DNA from: Stappia stellulata DSM 5886
Lineage (GTDB): Bacteria > Pseudomonadota > Alphaproteobacteria > Rhizobiales > Stappiaceae
Assembly (NCBI RefSeq): GCF_000423705.1
Contig: NZ_KE384083.1
Span: 620,001-684,000 of the forward strand
DNA: 64,000 bases
Reading direction: 5' to 3'
Shown here piece after piece: positions 17,791 through 27,299 of the stretch. Below the pieces are notes generated by a model. The model was not told where the DNA came from, searched no databases, and saw nothing but the letters and a program-made list of their open reading frames with translations. The number at the start of each line of letters is the position of its first letter. The stretch's first letter is position 1. The translations under genes were made by a program, and so were the position numbers.

Positions 17791-19066
17791 GAAAACCCGG
17801 GTCTATGTCGTCGACGACGACGGCGATCTGCGCGAGGCACTTCTGGAGGTGCTGGCGAGCGAACGCATCCCGGCGGAAGGTTTTTCCAACGGCCGCGACA
17901 TGCTGCGCCAGCTCGATCCGGAATGGGAGGGCGTTATCCTGTCCGATATCCGCATGCCCGGGCTTTCCGGCCTGGACGTCATGCAGGAAGCCCGGCAACT
18001 GGCCCCCGACGTGCCGTTCATCCTGATCACCGCCCACGGCGATATCCAGATGGCGGTGAAGGCCGTGAAGGACGGCGCCTTCGACTTCATCGAAAAGCCG
18101 GCCCCGCCCGAACACCTGCTTGCCGTCGTGGCCCGGGCCGTTACCACACGCCGGCTTCAGGTCGAAAACGCCCGGTTGCGGCGGCGCGTCGCCAGGGGAG
18201 CGAACCTTGGCGCGCGATTTCTCGGCCGTTCCGCCGCGATCCGCACCTGCCGACGCGAGATCATCTCCGTTGCGCCTCTGGACGTGGATGTGCTGCTGCA
18301 CGGCGAAACGGGCACCGGCAAGGAACTGGCCGCGCGTTGCATTCACGACCTGTCCGGTGCGGAGGGAGATTTCGTCTCGCTCAATTGCGGGAGCCTGAGC
18401 GAAACCACCTTCGACGACGTGATGTTTGCGGAAACGGAGGCCCGTCCCGGCGCCATCCGCCGCGCGCGCGGCGGCACCCTGTTTCTCGACAATGTCGCGT
18501 CGCTCACGGAAACGGTGCAGCTGCGTCTGCTTGATGTCATGGACCGCCGCGGCGGCGATAACCCGTTTCGCGTGATCGGGGCCAATCCACGCACCCTGTC
18601 GGACGCCCATGGGGCGGGTGAGCTGCGCGACGACCTCTACTACCGGCTCAACCTGGCGGAGATCGAACTGCCGCCGCTCAGGGAGCGGGAAAACGACGTC
18701 TTCCTGCTGCTCGACCATTTCATCAATGAGTCCGTCGCCCGCCACGAGCGACGCTATCCGACCATGACGGCCGAGGACCTGAGACCCTTCAAGGCCTACC
18801 ACTGGCCCGGAAACTTGCGCGAACTCCGCAATGTCGCGGAAAAACTGGTGATCGGTCTGAAAGTCCGGTTTCAAAAACCCAACGAGCAGGTGCCTGACGG
18901 TCTCGACTACGACAGTGCGATGCAGGACTTCGAGGCATCGCTCTTGCGCGCGGCGCTGCTCAAGAGCGGAGGGCGCAAGGGCGAGGCTGCGGAGATGCTC
19001 AAGATCCCGCGCAAGCGCCTTTATTTGCGGCTGAAGGCGACCGGACTGCTCCAGGATGGGTCATAA
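17783..19066 (+). CDS. NtrC-family response regulator lacking GAFTGA (PgtA-like)
   Basis: A 427-residue protein with a receiver domain at 1-120 (phospho-acceptor D55 in SDIRMPG, K105), an AAA+ domain at about 147-360 and a Fis-type HTH at the C-terminus. Walker A GETGTGK is at 174-180. The loop that should read GAFTGA is replaced by sequence around FAETEARPGAIRR (215-227), and Walker B reads LFLDN with Asn in place of the catalytic Glu. It is therefore probably not a sigma-54 activator and may act on sigma-70 promoters, as known for some NtrC-type proteins without GAFTGA. The start is the ATG at 17783, overlapping the kinase gene. Its likely target is the importer operon 138 bp downstream. 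Confidence 0.88.
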   Translation: MTEKTRVYVVDDDGDLREALLEVLASERIPAEGFSNGRDMLRQLDPEWEGVILSDIRMPGLSGLDVMQEARQLAPDVPFILITAHGDIQMAVKAVKDGAFDFIEKPAPPEHLLAVVARAVTTRRLQVENARLRRRVARGANLGARFLGRSAAIRTCRREIISVAPLDVDVLLHGETGTGKELAARCIHDLSGAEGDFVSLNCGSLSETTFDDVMFAETEARPGAIRRARGGTLFLDNVASLTETVQLRLLDVMDRRGGDNPFRVIGANPRTLSDAHGAGELRDDLYYRLNLAEIELPPLRERENDVFLLLDHFINESVARHERRYPTMTAEDLRPFKAYHWPGNLRELRNVAEKLVIGLKVRFQKPNEQVPDGLDYDSAMQDFEASLLRAALLKSGGRKGEAAEMLKIPRKRLYLRLKATGLLQDGS

Positions 19067-19084
19067 ATGCCCCAAAAACGCGTG

Positions 19085-19123
19085 TCGATACTGACCCAAT
19101 GAGCGAAAATTTTTCCATATAAT
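19085..19123 (+). promoter_or_regulatory. Candidate promoter of the importer operon
   Basis: A perfect TATAAT hexamer lies at 19118-19123 in an AT-rich stretch of the 138-bp gap before the importer binding-protein gene. No strong -35 is seen at 17 bp, as expected for an activator-dependent promoter. A TAGT-TTG-ACTA inverted repeat lies just downstream (near 19128-19138). No -24/-12 sigma-54 element was found. Confidence 0.35.
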
Positions 19124-19204
19124 TCAATAGTTTGACTAAATTTCCGGGGCATGGGTAGCCTTCCATGGCGCGACATGAGACCGCGCAAGTTTGGGAGGAC
19201 TACC

Positions 19205-20527
19205 ATGAAGACGTTTTTCTGCGGCAGCGTTGCCGCAACGGTTCTGCTTGCCAGTTCCGCTTTCGCGGCGGATCCGGTGGTTATCGTCACGTCGTTTCCC
19301 GACACCATGACGACGGTCATCGAGAAGGCCTTTGAGGAAGCACATCCGGAATACGATCTGGAAGTGCTGAACAAGAGCACCTCCTCGGGCGTCAAATACA
19401 TTCAGGAAATCGCCGGCTCCAACACCGCCGACCTGTTCTGGGCGTCTGCGCCGGATGCCTTCGAGGTCCTGAAGTCGGGCGATCATCTCGCCAAGGTCGG
19501 CATTGAGGTCGACGGCATTCCGGACAGGATCGGCTCCTATCCGATGAACGACCCGGACGGGGCCTATTACGGTTTCGCGGCGTCCGGCTACGGCATCATG
19601 TGGAACGAGCGCTATCTCGCCGCCAACGAGCTTGAGCCGGCCCGCGACTGGTCGGATCTGCAGAAGCCCGAGTACCATGGCCATGTCGGCATGTCGGCGC
19701 CGTCGCGTTCGGGCACCACGCATCTGACGGTTGAAACCCTGATCCAGGGCGAAGGCTGGGACAAGGCCTGGGCCGACTGGAAATGGATCGCGGGCAACTT
19801 CGCCTCCGTGACCGAGCGCAGCTTCGGCGTGCCGGACGGCGTGAACACCGGCAACTTCGGCCTCGGCATCGTGATCGACTTCTTCGGCTTTTCGTCGAAG
19901 GCCTCCGGCTTCCCGGTCGACTTCGCCTATCCGTCGGTGACCGCGCTGGTGCCGGCGAACATCGGCGTCGTCAGCAATGCGCCGAACGAGGAAGGCGCCA
20001 AGACCTTCATCGAGTTCCTGCTGTCGCCTGCGGGCCAGAAGACCCTGTTCAACCCGGCGATCATGCGTCTGCCGGTCAACCCGGCAACCTACGCGGACGC
20101 GCCCGAGGGCCTGCCCAATCCCTTCGAGGAGGGAGCCATCTCCGCGTCGGTCAAGTTCGACGTGAACAAGTCCGGCCAGCGCTACTATGTGGTCAGCTCG
20201 CTCTTCGACGTGATGATCACCTACCGGCTCGACGATCTGCGCGCCGCCGTTCGCGCGGTGCAGATGGCAGAAGCCAAGCACGCCGACGGATCGAACGCGG
20301 AAGCCATGGAGCTGATCGCCGAAGCCCGCAAGCTGATCGAGAAGACCCCGATCACCGAGGCCCAGAGCCTCGACCCCGGCCTGAACGGCGCCTTCACCAA
20401 GCGGCGCAAGAAGGCCACCGACAGCGTCGACCGTCGCCAGGCCGAGATCGAACAGGAATGGGACGCACAGGTGACCGCGAATTACGCGCTCGCCAAGCAG
20501 CTGGCGGACAAAGCCGCCGCAATGTAA
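19205..20527 (+). CDS. Periplasmic substrate-binding protein of an FbpA/AfuA-type ABC importer
   Basis: This 440-residue exported protein has a short signal peptide (VAATVLLASSAFA) after MKTFF. The binding-protein fold shows ADLFWASAPDAF, PSRSGT (anion-binding loop type) and ERSFGV, each also present in the PgtC-like protein 5 kb upstream. A ~110-residue charged helical C-terminal extension is unusual compared with FbpA (about 330 residues) but fits PgtC-like proteins. It delivers ligand to the fused permease and ATPase encoded next. Phosphorylated organic anions are the known ligands of AfuA/PgtC relatives; that assignment here is inference. The GGGAGGA site decides the ATG at 19205. Confidence 0.85.
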   Translation: MKTFFCGSVAATVLLASSAFAADPVVIVTSFPDTMTTVIEKAFEEAHPEYDLEVLNKSTSSGVKYIQEIAGSNTADLFWASAPDAFEVLKSGDHLAKVGIEVDGIPDRIGSYPMNDPDGAYYGFAASGYGIMWNERYLAANELEPARDWSDLQKPEYHGHVGMSAPSRSGTTHLTVETLIQGEGWDKAWADWKWIAGNFASVTERSFGVPDGVNTGNFGLGIVIDFFGFSSKASGFPVDFAYPSVTALVPANIGVVSNAPNEEGAKTFIEFLLSPAGQKTLFNPAIMRLPVNPATYADAPEGLPNPFEEGAISASVKFDVNKSGQRYYVVSSLFDVMITYRLDDLRAAVRAVQMAEAKHADGSNAEAMELIAEARKLIEKTPITEAQSLDPGLNGAFTKRRKKATDSVDRRQAEIEQEWDAQVTANYALAKQLADKAAAM

Positions 20528-20560
20528 CGGCGGGCTCGCGCCCCGCGCGCGATCCCCCCA

Positions 20561-20594
20561 GGCCCCGGACCGGCTCCCTTGCGGATCCGGGGCC
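20561..20594 (+). terminator. Strong hairpin between binding-protein and permease genes
   Basis: A perfect 9-bp stem (GGCCCCGGA / TCCGGGGCC) with a 16-nt loop sits 34 nt past the binding-protein stop and before the permease start. It lacks a U-tract and probably tunes expression of the binding protein relative to the membrane parts. Confidence 0.45.
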
Positions 20595-20623
20595 GCCCAT
20601 CCCCGAAAACGCCGGAAATCGAA

Positions 20624-22375
20624 ATGACATCCTCATCCCGCCCTGCGGCAGGAGGGCGGTCGCTTGCCGACCGCTTGCCAGATGCCCTCTTTCCCAAACT
20701 CAGCGGCCCGGCCATCGTTGGCCTGTTCATCGCCATCTTTCTTGGCGGCTTCCTGATCTTTCCCGTCCTGCAAGTGATCTATGTCGCGTTCCAGGATCCG
20801 GGCAGCGGCGCGCTGACCCTTCGCAATTTCGGCGATTTCTTTGCCACGAGCCTGTTTCGCGAGAGCTTCGTCAATTCCTTCTACGTTTCGGCGATGTCAG
20901 TCGTCTTCGCGACGCTGATCGCCTTGCCGCTGGCCTATATCACCACCCGCTTCAATTTCGGCGGCGCAATGGTGGTCCAGAGCCTCGGCTTCATTCCGCT
21001 GATCATGCCGCCCTTCGTCGGCGCCGTCGCCATGCAGCTGATCTTCGGCCGCAACGGCACGGTGAACCTGCTGTTGCGCGAGCATTTCGGCTTCACAATT
21101 CCGTTCATGGACGGGTTGAACGGTGTGATCCTCGTCCAGAGCATCCACTACTTCCCCTTCATCCTGATCAACCTGTCGACGTCGCTGCGCAACATCGACC
21201 GCTCGATGGAAGAAGCCGCGCAGAACCTCGGCTCGCACGGCATGCGGCTGTTCCGGCGGATCGTGTTCCCGCTGGCGATGCCCGGCTATATCGCCGGCGC
21301 CGTCCTCGTCTTCATCAAGGTCTTCGACGACCTCGGCACACCGCTTCTGCTCAACGTCAACAACATGCTGGCGCCGCAGGCCTATCTGCGCATCACCTCC
21401 GTCGGGATCAGCGATCCGATGGGCTATGTGATTTCCGTCATCCTGGTCGCCTTCTCGGTGCTGTCGCTCTGGGCCTCCTTCCTGGTGATGCGCGGCAAGG
21501 ACTATTCGACCGTGCAAAAGGGGGGCGGCGGACTTGCCCGGCGCGACCTGAAGACGCGCGAGAAGGTGCTGGCCTATGGCGCCGTCTCGCTGATCCTCCT
21601 TCTGGTGCTGTCGCCGCACATCGGGCTCTTGCTTCTGTCGCTCGGCACCGTGTGGTCCTATGCGCCGCTTCCTGACGGCTACACGTTCCAGAACTACATC
21701 ACCATGTGGGAGAATTCGCAGCAGTACATCACCAACACGCTGCTCTATGCCGGCCTTGCGGCGCTTGGCGATGTGATCATCGGCACGGCCATCGCCTATA
21801 TCGTGCTGCGCACCGGCATCTGGGGCCGCAAGGGGCTCGACTATCTGGCAACCGCAGCCCTCGCCGTCCCCGGTGTCGTCCTCGGCATCGGCTATCTGCG
21901 CTCGTTCCAGGGCGTCGACGTGCCCTTCATCGGCGAGCCGCTGGCAAGCTGGTGGGTGATCATCGCCATCGCCCTCATGATCCGTCGCCTGCCCTATGCG
22001 CTTCGGGCCTGCATGGCGGCGCTGCAACAGGTCAGCCATGCGCTGGAAGAAGCGGCGGAAAACCTCGGCGCCTCCAAGACGCGCACCATCCGCCGGATCG
22101 TCATCCCGCTGATGATGGGCGGCATCCTCGCCGGCTTCGTCACCAGCTTCGCGACCGCGGCGGTCGAGCTGTCGGCGACGATCATGCTGGTGTCATCCGA
22201 TGCGGATTCCCCGCTTGCCTACGGCATCTACCTGTTCATGCAAACGCCGTCCGGACGCGGTGCCGGTGCGGCCCTTGGCATCGTCGCGGTGGTGATTGTC
22301 GGCCTTGGAACGCTGCTCTCGCAGATCATCGTCGAGCGCGACAAGAAACTCAAAACCCAAAGTGGCGACCACTGA
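20624..22375 (+). CDS. Fused two-domain ABC permease (FbpB/AfuB type)
   Basis: The permease has 583 residues and about 12 transmembrane helices, consisting of two homologous halves joined in one chain. Each half has an EAA loop: EEAAQNLGSHGMRLFRRIVF near residue 205 and EEAAENLGASKTRTIRRIVI near residue 485. One polypeptide thus forms the whole membrane channel, the usual form for iron- and phosphosugar-type importers of this family. I took the ATG at 20624 (MTSSSRPAAGG); upstream codons would run into the hairpin. It is followed by the ATPase gene after 22 bp. Confidence 0.9.
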   Translation: MTSSSRPAAGGRSLADRLPDALFPKLSGPAIVGLFIAIFLGGFLIFPVLQVIYVAFQDPGSGALTLRNFGDFFATSLFRESFVNSFYVSAMSVVFATLIALPLAYITTRFNFGGAMVVQSLGFIPLIMPPFVGAVAMQLIFGRNGTVNLLLREHFGFTIPFMDGLNGVILVQSIHYFPFILINLSTSLRNIDRSMEEAAQNLGSHGMRLFRRIVFPLAMPGYIAGAVLVFIKVFDDLGTPLLLNVNNMLAPQAYLRITSVGISDPMGYVISVILVAFSVLSLWASFLVMRGKDYSTVQKGGGGLARRDLKTREKVLAYGAVSLILLLVLSPHIGLLLLSLGTVWSYAPLPDGYTFQNYITMWENSQQYITNTLLYAGLAALGDVIIGTAIAYIVLRTGIWGRKGLDYLATAALAVPGVVLGIGYLRSFQGVDVPFIGEPLASWWVIIAIALMIRRLPYALRACMAALQQVSHALEEAAENLGASKTRTIRRIVIPLMMGGILAGFVTSFATAAVELSATIMLVSSDADSPLAYGIYLFMQTPSGRGAGAALGIVAVVIVGLGTLLSQIIVERDKKLKTQSGDH

Positions 22376-22397
22376 CGGGCGCCGGGAGGACATGACT

Positions 22398-23459
22398 ATG
22401 ACAACGGAAATGGTTGGAATCGAGATCGAGGACGTTCATCTCGCCTTTGGCAAGACGAAGGTGCTGACGGGCGTGAACCTCACCATCGAACCTGGCGAGT
22501 TCTTCGCCTTCCTCGGCCCGTCGGGATCGGGAAAGTCGACGCTCCTGCGCTCCATCGCGGGCTTCGGTCCCCAGCCGGACGGGCATATCCGCATCGGCGG
22601 AAAGGACGTGGTGAACCTCCCGCCCTGGAAGCGTGATGTCGGCATGGTGTTCCAGTCCTATGCGCTCTGGCCGCATCTGTCGGTGCGCGAGAACGTCGCC
22701 TTCGGACTGAAGGAGCGCAAGATGCCGTCCTCCGAGATCGGCCCGCGCGTTGCAGCCGCCCTCGATCTCGTCGGCCTCAAGCATCTGGCCGAACGCATGC
22801 CCAACCAGCTCTCGGGCGGTCAGCAGCAGCGCATCGCGCTGGCGCGCACCGTCGTGGTGGAACCCAAGGTGCTGCTTCTGGACGAACCGCTGTCCAACCT
22901 CGACGCCTCCCTGCGCGTCCAGATGCGCCGCGAACTGCTCGCGCTTCAGCGCAAGCTCGGCCTGACGACGATCTTCGTCACCCATGACCAGGAGGAGGCC
23001 AACACCACCTCCGACCGCATGGCGGTGCTCGACGGCGGCGTCATCCAGCAGATCGGCACGCCGCAGACGCTCTACGACACGCCGGAAAACCTCTTCGTCG
23101 CGCGTTTCCTCGGCACCGCCAACATTCTGGAGGGCAAGGTCGAGCGCGAGGGCGGCGATATCCGCTTCGTGGCCGGGACCGGCGACAAGCTGCTACTGTC
23201 GGGCGAAGCGGACGGGACCGGCGCCATCGTGCTCCGGCCGCAGAACATCGCGATCAGCGAAAAGCCCGACGCGGACACGCTGTCGGGCCGGATCCTGCAC
23301 CGCGAATTCCTCGGCAGCCAGATCCGCTACATCGTCCAGGCGGCGGGCACGGAAATGGTGGTCGATCAGGGCCACAAGGCCGGCGAGGCAGGCTACCTGC
23401 CCGACACCGACGTGCACCTGAAGGTCAACACCCAAAGCGCCGTCTGGATCCCGCAGTAG
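22398..23459 (+). CDS. ABC transporter ATP-binding protein (FbpC/AfuC type)
   Basis: This 353-residue ATPase has Walker A GPSGSGKST, Q-loop VFQSYALWP, signature LSGGQQQRIALAR, Walker B VLLLDEPLSNLD and switch His in VTHDQEEAN, followed by a TOBE-like C-terminal domain. It energises the fused permease. Two ATGs lie close together; GGGAGGA is 1 nt from the first (22392) but about 8 nt from the second (22398), so the second is preferred. It is the last gene of the module; a perfect hairpin follows. Confidence 0.92.
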   Translation: MTTEMVGIEIEDVHLAFGKTKVLTGVNLTIEPGEFFAFLGPSGSGKSTLLRSIAGFGPQPDGHIRIGGKDVVNLPPWKRDVGMVFQSYALWPHLSVRENVAFGLKERKMPSSEIGPRVAAALDLVGLKHLAERMPNQLSGGQQQRIALARTVVVEPKVLLLDEPLSNLDASLRVQMRRELLALQRKLGLTTIFVTHDQEEANTTSDRMAVLDGGVIQQIGTPQTLYDTPENLFVARFLGTANILEGKVEREGGDIRFVAGTGDKLLLSGEADGTGAIVLRPQNIAISEKPDADTLSGRILHREFLGSQIRYIVQAAGTEMVVDQGHKAGEAGYLPDTDVHLKVNTQSAVWIPQ

Positions 23460-23479
23460 ACGGCGCAAACGGCAGGGCT

Positions 23480-23508
23480 GCGCGGCGGACCGAGATCCCC
23501 CGCCGCGC
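23480..23508. terminator. Bidirectional hairpin between convergent genes
   Basis: A perfect 9-bp GC stem (GCGCGGCGG / CCGCCGCGC) with an 11-nt loop lies between the ATPase gene stop and the convergent Gfo/Idh gene stop, which are 75 bp apart. The placement supports a shared terminator; a T-run is lacking. Confidence 0.5.
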
Positions 23509-23534
23509 GGCCATGATCGAACAATCCGACACCC

Positions 23535-24491
23535 CTAGGACGCCAGCATCGTCTCTACCAGCTTCTGCACGGCGAGCGCCTCGGCGGGGGTGGCGAGGCG
23601 GTTGGGCTTGCCGTCGATCAGCAGCAGGAGATCGTCGAGCTGGGCCTTGAGGCTGACGGCGCGCGGATCCGCGGGGCGCTTGCTCAACTCGACAAACTCT
23701 CCACCGTCGGAACAGGCATCGACGTAGAAATCCGTGATCCGCCGGCTTGTTGTCGTGCCCTTGACGGTGAACTCCTGACGATCGGGCTGCGCGCCGCCGA
23801 CACTTGCCAGGATGGAGACCGGCAGGCCGGCCGCGTTTTCAAGACGCGCAAGCAGCTGGGTTTCGCAGAGTTTCGGGTCCTTGGGATAGCTCGGCTTGGC
23901 CCAGACGACCTCCAGCGCCCCCAGAACACGGCTTGTAAAGAACAGAAAGTGCGAGAGCACCTCGCGCGTCATGCCCCCCTCGGCGCGAAACCGCAGCCAG
24001 TCCGCCGCCACCTGCCAGGCGCGCGGCCAGGCTGGATAGGTGAGGACGACATCGACACCGACGAGATCGCCCATCTCGCCGGCCTTCGCCGCTTGCGACA
24101 CGTCGGTAAGCGCCGCCCCTGCGGCCTGGGTGAAATTGACCGCCGCCGGCACGCCGGATGCCTCGAGGCGGGCCACAAGATCCTCGCTCTCCGCGACATC
24201 CACGCCGAGCGGCTTTTCCAGGAACACGGCCTTGCCGGCAGCGGCGGCCGCAAGCGCATAAGTCTTGCGCGGCTCCGGCGGGCAGGCGAGATAGACGAGA
24301 TCCGCCGCCGCGATGGCCGCATCGGGGCCGTCGGTCACCATCGCGCCCGGCGCAAGCTTCGCCGCCGCCGTGCAGGCCTCGGCGCTCGGATCCCACAGTG
24401 CAACCACATCGTAGCCTTCGTGACGGCCCATGTGCTCCAGCATGCGCTGGCCCATGATGCCGAGGCCGATGACTGCTGTTTTCACGCCCAT
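23535..24491 (-). CDS. Gfo/Idh/MocA-family oxidoreductase
   Basis: A 318-residue protein with an N-terminal Rossmann domain (VIGLGIMGQRMLEHM, residues 7-21) and the family EKPLG motif that carries the catalytic Lys, followed by an alpha/beta substrate domain. Members are NAD(P)-dependent dehydrogenases, mostly of sugars and inositols. The start is ATG 24491, preceded by GAGGA; longer readings upstream are arginine-rich shadow sequence. It is convergent with the importer and divergent from acetoacetyl-CoA synthetase, so it looks monocistronic. The substrate is unknown. Confidence 0.87.
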   Translation of the reverse strand: MGVKTAVIGLGIMGQRMLEHMGRHEGYDVVALWDPSAEACTAAAKLAPGAMVTDGPDAAIAAADLVYLACPPEPRKTYALAAAAAGKAVFLEKPLGVDVAESEDLVARLEASGVPAAVNFTQAAGAALTDVSQAAKAGEMGDLVGVDVVLTYPAWPRAWQVAADWLRFRAEGGMTREVLSHFLFFTSRVLGALEVVWAKPSYPKDPKLCETQLLARLENAAGLPVSILASVGGAQPDRQEFTVKGTTTSRRITDFYVDACSDGGEFVELSKRPADPRAVSLKAQLDDLLLLIDGKPNRLATPAEALAVQKLVETMLAS

Positions 24492-24714
24492 GCGTTTGTC
24501 CTCTTTCAGGTTTTTGCTTTTGGTATGATGATTTCCGGCTCCTGTTCTGCCCCGGTACGGGGCGCTCGTCCAGTGCGTCCGGGTCAAAACCGCCCGCGCC
24601 CGGACCGGGCGCCGGCCAGGCCCCTTGCCCTTTACTGTGCAGGTCATGACGCTACTCTGGGGCCCGCCGCGCCGGCGAGTGGAACGGCCCCTGCCCGTTA
24701 TGCATCTGGACCAT

Positions 24715-26685
24715 ATGACCGAGACACCTCCCTCCCCCGACTGGACGCCCGCGCCCGAATTTGTCCGGCGCAGCAACATGGCCGCCTTCCAGTCGTTTCT
24801 CGCGGAAACACGCGACTTTCACTTCGACGACTATGCCGCGCTTTGGGAATGGTCGGTCAGCGAACCGGGCGCCTTCTGGGACGCGATCATGGCCTTCGGC
24901 AAGGTCGAAACGGCAACTCCCTGGCGCGCGGCGCTGGACGACCCGCGCCTGCCGGGCGCGGTGTGGTTTCCCGGCGCGACGCTGAACTACACGGCACATG
25001 TCATGCGCCATGTCCGGCCCGGCCGCGCGGCGATCCGCCACGAGGCGGAGGACGGCACGCTGACGGACCTCGACTGGGAAACGCTTCGCGACAGGACGGC
25101 GGCGGTTGCGGCCGGACTTGCTGCCCTTGGCGTGCGGCGCGGCGACCGGGTCGTCGGCTACCTGCCCAACACGCCGGATACGGTTGTCGCCTTTCTGGCA
25201 ACGGCAAGCCTCGGTGCGGTGTGGTCGCTCTGCGCGCCCGACATGGGCGCCGCCACCGTGCTGGAACGCTTCCGCCAGATCGAGCCGAAGGTGCTCCTCA
25301 CCGCGTCCGGCTATGCGTTCGGCGGGACATGGCGCGACCGCAGTGCCGAGGTGTCGGAGCTCATCGCGGGTCTGCCGACACTTGCCGCCTGGGTCTCGAT
25401 GGATGCGGCCGAGGCGGTCGACGACGGGTCGCTCGCGCGCACCGACTGGGCAGCGCTGTGTGCTTCCAAAGAGCGGGCCGCGCCCGAAATGCTGCCCTTC
25501 GATCATCCGCTTTGGATCGTCTATTCCTCCGGCACCACCGGCACGCCCAAGGCCATCGTGCACGGACACGGCGGGGTGATGCTGGAGCATCTGAAACTCC
25601 TCGGCCTCCACTGCGACATCGGCGCGGACGACGTTTTCGCCTGGTACAGTTCGACCGGCTGGATCATGTGGAACGTCCAGGTCGGCGGCCTTTTGACCGG
25701 CGCCACCGTCGCCCTTGCCGAAGGCAGTCCCGGGTTTCCCGACAACGGCCGCCTGTGGCGCTTCATAGAGCGCGCGGGCGTGACCGTCTTCGGCGCGGGC
25801 GCTGCCTGGTACATCGCCTGCATGAAGGCCGGCATCGTGCCACGTGAGGAAGCCGATCTCTCCGCCGTGAAGATGCTGGGCTCGACCGGCTCGCCGCTTC
25901 CCCCCGAAGCCTATGCGTGGATCTATGAGACCGTACGGCCCGACGTCTGGATCGCGCCGATCGCGGGCGGAACGGATCTCGCCGGCGTCTTCCTCGCCGG
26001 CGCGCCGACCCTGCCGGTGCGCATCGGCGAGATGCAGTGCCGCGCGCTCGGGGCCGGCGTCCACGCCTTCGACGCGGACGGCAACGCGCTGGAAAACGAC
26101 GTCGGTGAACTGGTCTGCACCACGCCGATGCCCTCCATGCCGTTGTTCTTCTGGGGCGACGCGGACGGCAGCCGTCTGCGGGAGAGCTATTTCGACACCT
26201 ACCCCGGTGTCTGGCGGCATGGCGACTGGGTGCGCATCACGCCGGATGGCGGCGGCATCATCTACGGTCGTTCCGATGCCACCATCAACCGCCACGGCAT
26301 CCGCATGGGCACCGCCGACATCTACCGGGTGGTGGAGGACATGGCCGGGATTGCCGACAGTCTCGTGGTCGATCTGGAGTATCTCGGCAAGACGTCCTGC
26401 ATGATCCTCTTCGTCAAGCTCGCGCCGGGCGCGTCGCTGGACGAAAGCCTGGAGGCGGCCATCGTCGCGGAGCTGAAACGCCGGGTCTCGCCGCATCACG
26501 TACCGGATGACATCGTCGCGACGCCGGATATTCCCTACACGCTGACGGGGAAGAAACTGGAGGTGCCGATCAAGAAGCGCCTGCTTGGCCAGCCGATGGA
26601 GGCTGTCGCGACGCGAGACGCGATGGCCAATCCCGATTGCCTGACCTGGTACGACCGCTTCGCGCGGGATTTCAATCCCGGTTAG
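24715..26685 (+). CDS. Acetoacetyl-CoA synthetase
   Basis: The 656-residue length fits the acetoacetate-CoA ligase family (usually 640-680). The AMP-binding P-loop is [33 protein letters not shown] and [17 protein letters not shown] are typical of this family rather than of acetyl-CoA synthetase; [20 protein letters not shown] marks the hinge and C-terminal domain; and [16 protein letters not shown] holds the conserved adenylation Lys. It activates acetoacetate with ATP and CoA for ketone-body or PHB-derived carbon use. I chose the ATG at 24715 because the next in-frame starts upstream add non-conserved sequence. It overlaps the convergent YaiI gene by 4 bp. Confidence 0.93.
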   Translation: MTETPPSPDWTPAPEFVRRSNMAAFQSFLAETRDFHFDDYAALWEWSVSEPGAFWDAIMAFGKVETATPWRAALDDPRLPGAVWFPGATLNYTAHVMRHVRPGRAAIRHEAEDGTLTDLDWETLRDRTAAVAAGLAALGVRRGDRVVGYLPNTPDTVVAFLATASLGAVWSLCAPDMGAATVLERFRQIEPKVLLTASGYAFGGTWRDRSAEVSELIAGLPTLAAWVSMDAAEAVDDGSLARTDWAALCASKERAAPEMLPFDHPLWIVYSSGTTGTPKAIVHGHGGVMLEHLKLLGLHCDIGADDVFAWYSSTGWIMWNVQVGGLLTGATVALAEGSPGFPDNGRLWRFIERAGVTVFGAGAAWYIACMKAGIVPREEADLSAVKMLGSTGSPLPPEAYAWIYETVRPDVWIAPIAGGTDLAGVFLAGAPTLPVRIGEMQCRALGAGVHAFDADGNALENDVGELVCTTPMPSMPLFFWGDADGSRLRESYFDTYPGVWRHGDWVRITPDGGGIIYGRSDATINRHGIRMGTADIYRVVEDMAGIADSLVVDLEYLGKTSCMILFVKLAPGASLDESLEAAIVAELKRRVSPHHVPDDIVATPDIPYTLTGKKLEVPIKKRLLGQPMEAVATRDAMANPDCLTWYDRFARDFNPG

Positions 26686-27140
26686 GCCTCGCTCAACGCC
26701 CGCCGCGCCATCCGGTCGAGCGCCTGCAGGAAGCGGGACCGGTCCGCCCTGGAAAACGACTTCCCGCCACCACTTTGATGGAAGGGGTCGGCGGCGCGAA
26801 TGTCCTGCATCAGATCGCGTGTTGCCAGCCGGCTGCCGATATTGGCGCTCGTCAGTTCATCGCCATTGTGCTGCAGCACATGGGCGCCGGCCTTTACGCA
26901 ACGGTCCGCCAGCGGAATGTCGCCGGTGATCACCACATCGCCGACGCCGCAATGGGCGGCGATCCATTGATCTGCCACATCCGGCCCTTCCGGCACGATG
27001 TGCAGCCTCACCAGCGGATTGCGCGGCGGACGGATCCCGCCGTTGCACACCAGCACGACCGGGATTTCGAGGCGGGTCGCGACGCGTTCCACCTCGTCCT
27101 TCACCGGACAGGCATCGGCATCGACATAGATCGTGGTCAC
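26682..27140 (-). CDS. YaiI/YqxD family protein (UPF0178, DUF188)
   Basis: A 152-residue protein with the N-terminal block [18 protein letters not shown], then [20 protein letters not shown] and the family motif of a Ser/Arg-rich C-terminus ([10 protein letters not shown]). The fold is PIN-like with conserved acidic residues ([14 protein letters not shown]), suggesting a nuclease, but the family has no settled function. Translation starts with GTG at 27140. The gene is convergent with acetoacetyl-CoA synthetase, sharing the last 4 bp. Confidence 0.9.
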   Translation of the reverse strand: MTTIYVDADACPVKDEVERVATRLEIPVVLVCNGGIRPPRNPLVRLHIVPEGPDVADQWIAAHCGVGDVVITGDIPLADRCVKAGAHVLQHNGDELTSANIGSRLATRDLMQDIRAADPFHQSGGGKSFSRADRSRFLQALDRMARRALSEA

Positions 27141-27253
27141 GCTTGAAAATCCACCAGGGGCGTGTCGTCCCGCTCTCTTGCGCCCTGCCCCATGCGAGCG
27201 AAAGAGACCGCTCTTCTACATTAAAAGCCCGGGGGAAGGCCACCATGTCGGGA

Positions 27254-27282
27254 CGCCGGCCATCTGCTGGAGATGGCCGGCG
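27254..27282 (-). terminator. Hairpin after the TRAP permease gene
   Basis: A perfect 12-bp stem (CGCCGGCCATCT / AGATGGCCGGCG) with a 5-nt loop begins 18 nt past the TRAP permease stop. It is one of the strongest stems in the window. The following bases are not T-rich. Confidence 0.55.
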
Positions 27283-27299
27283 GGAACATGCGCCGCGGC

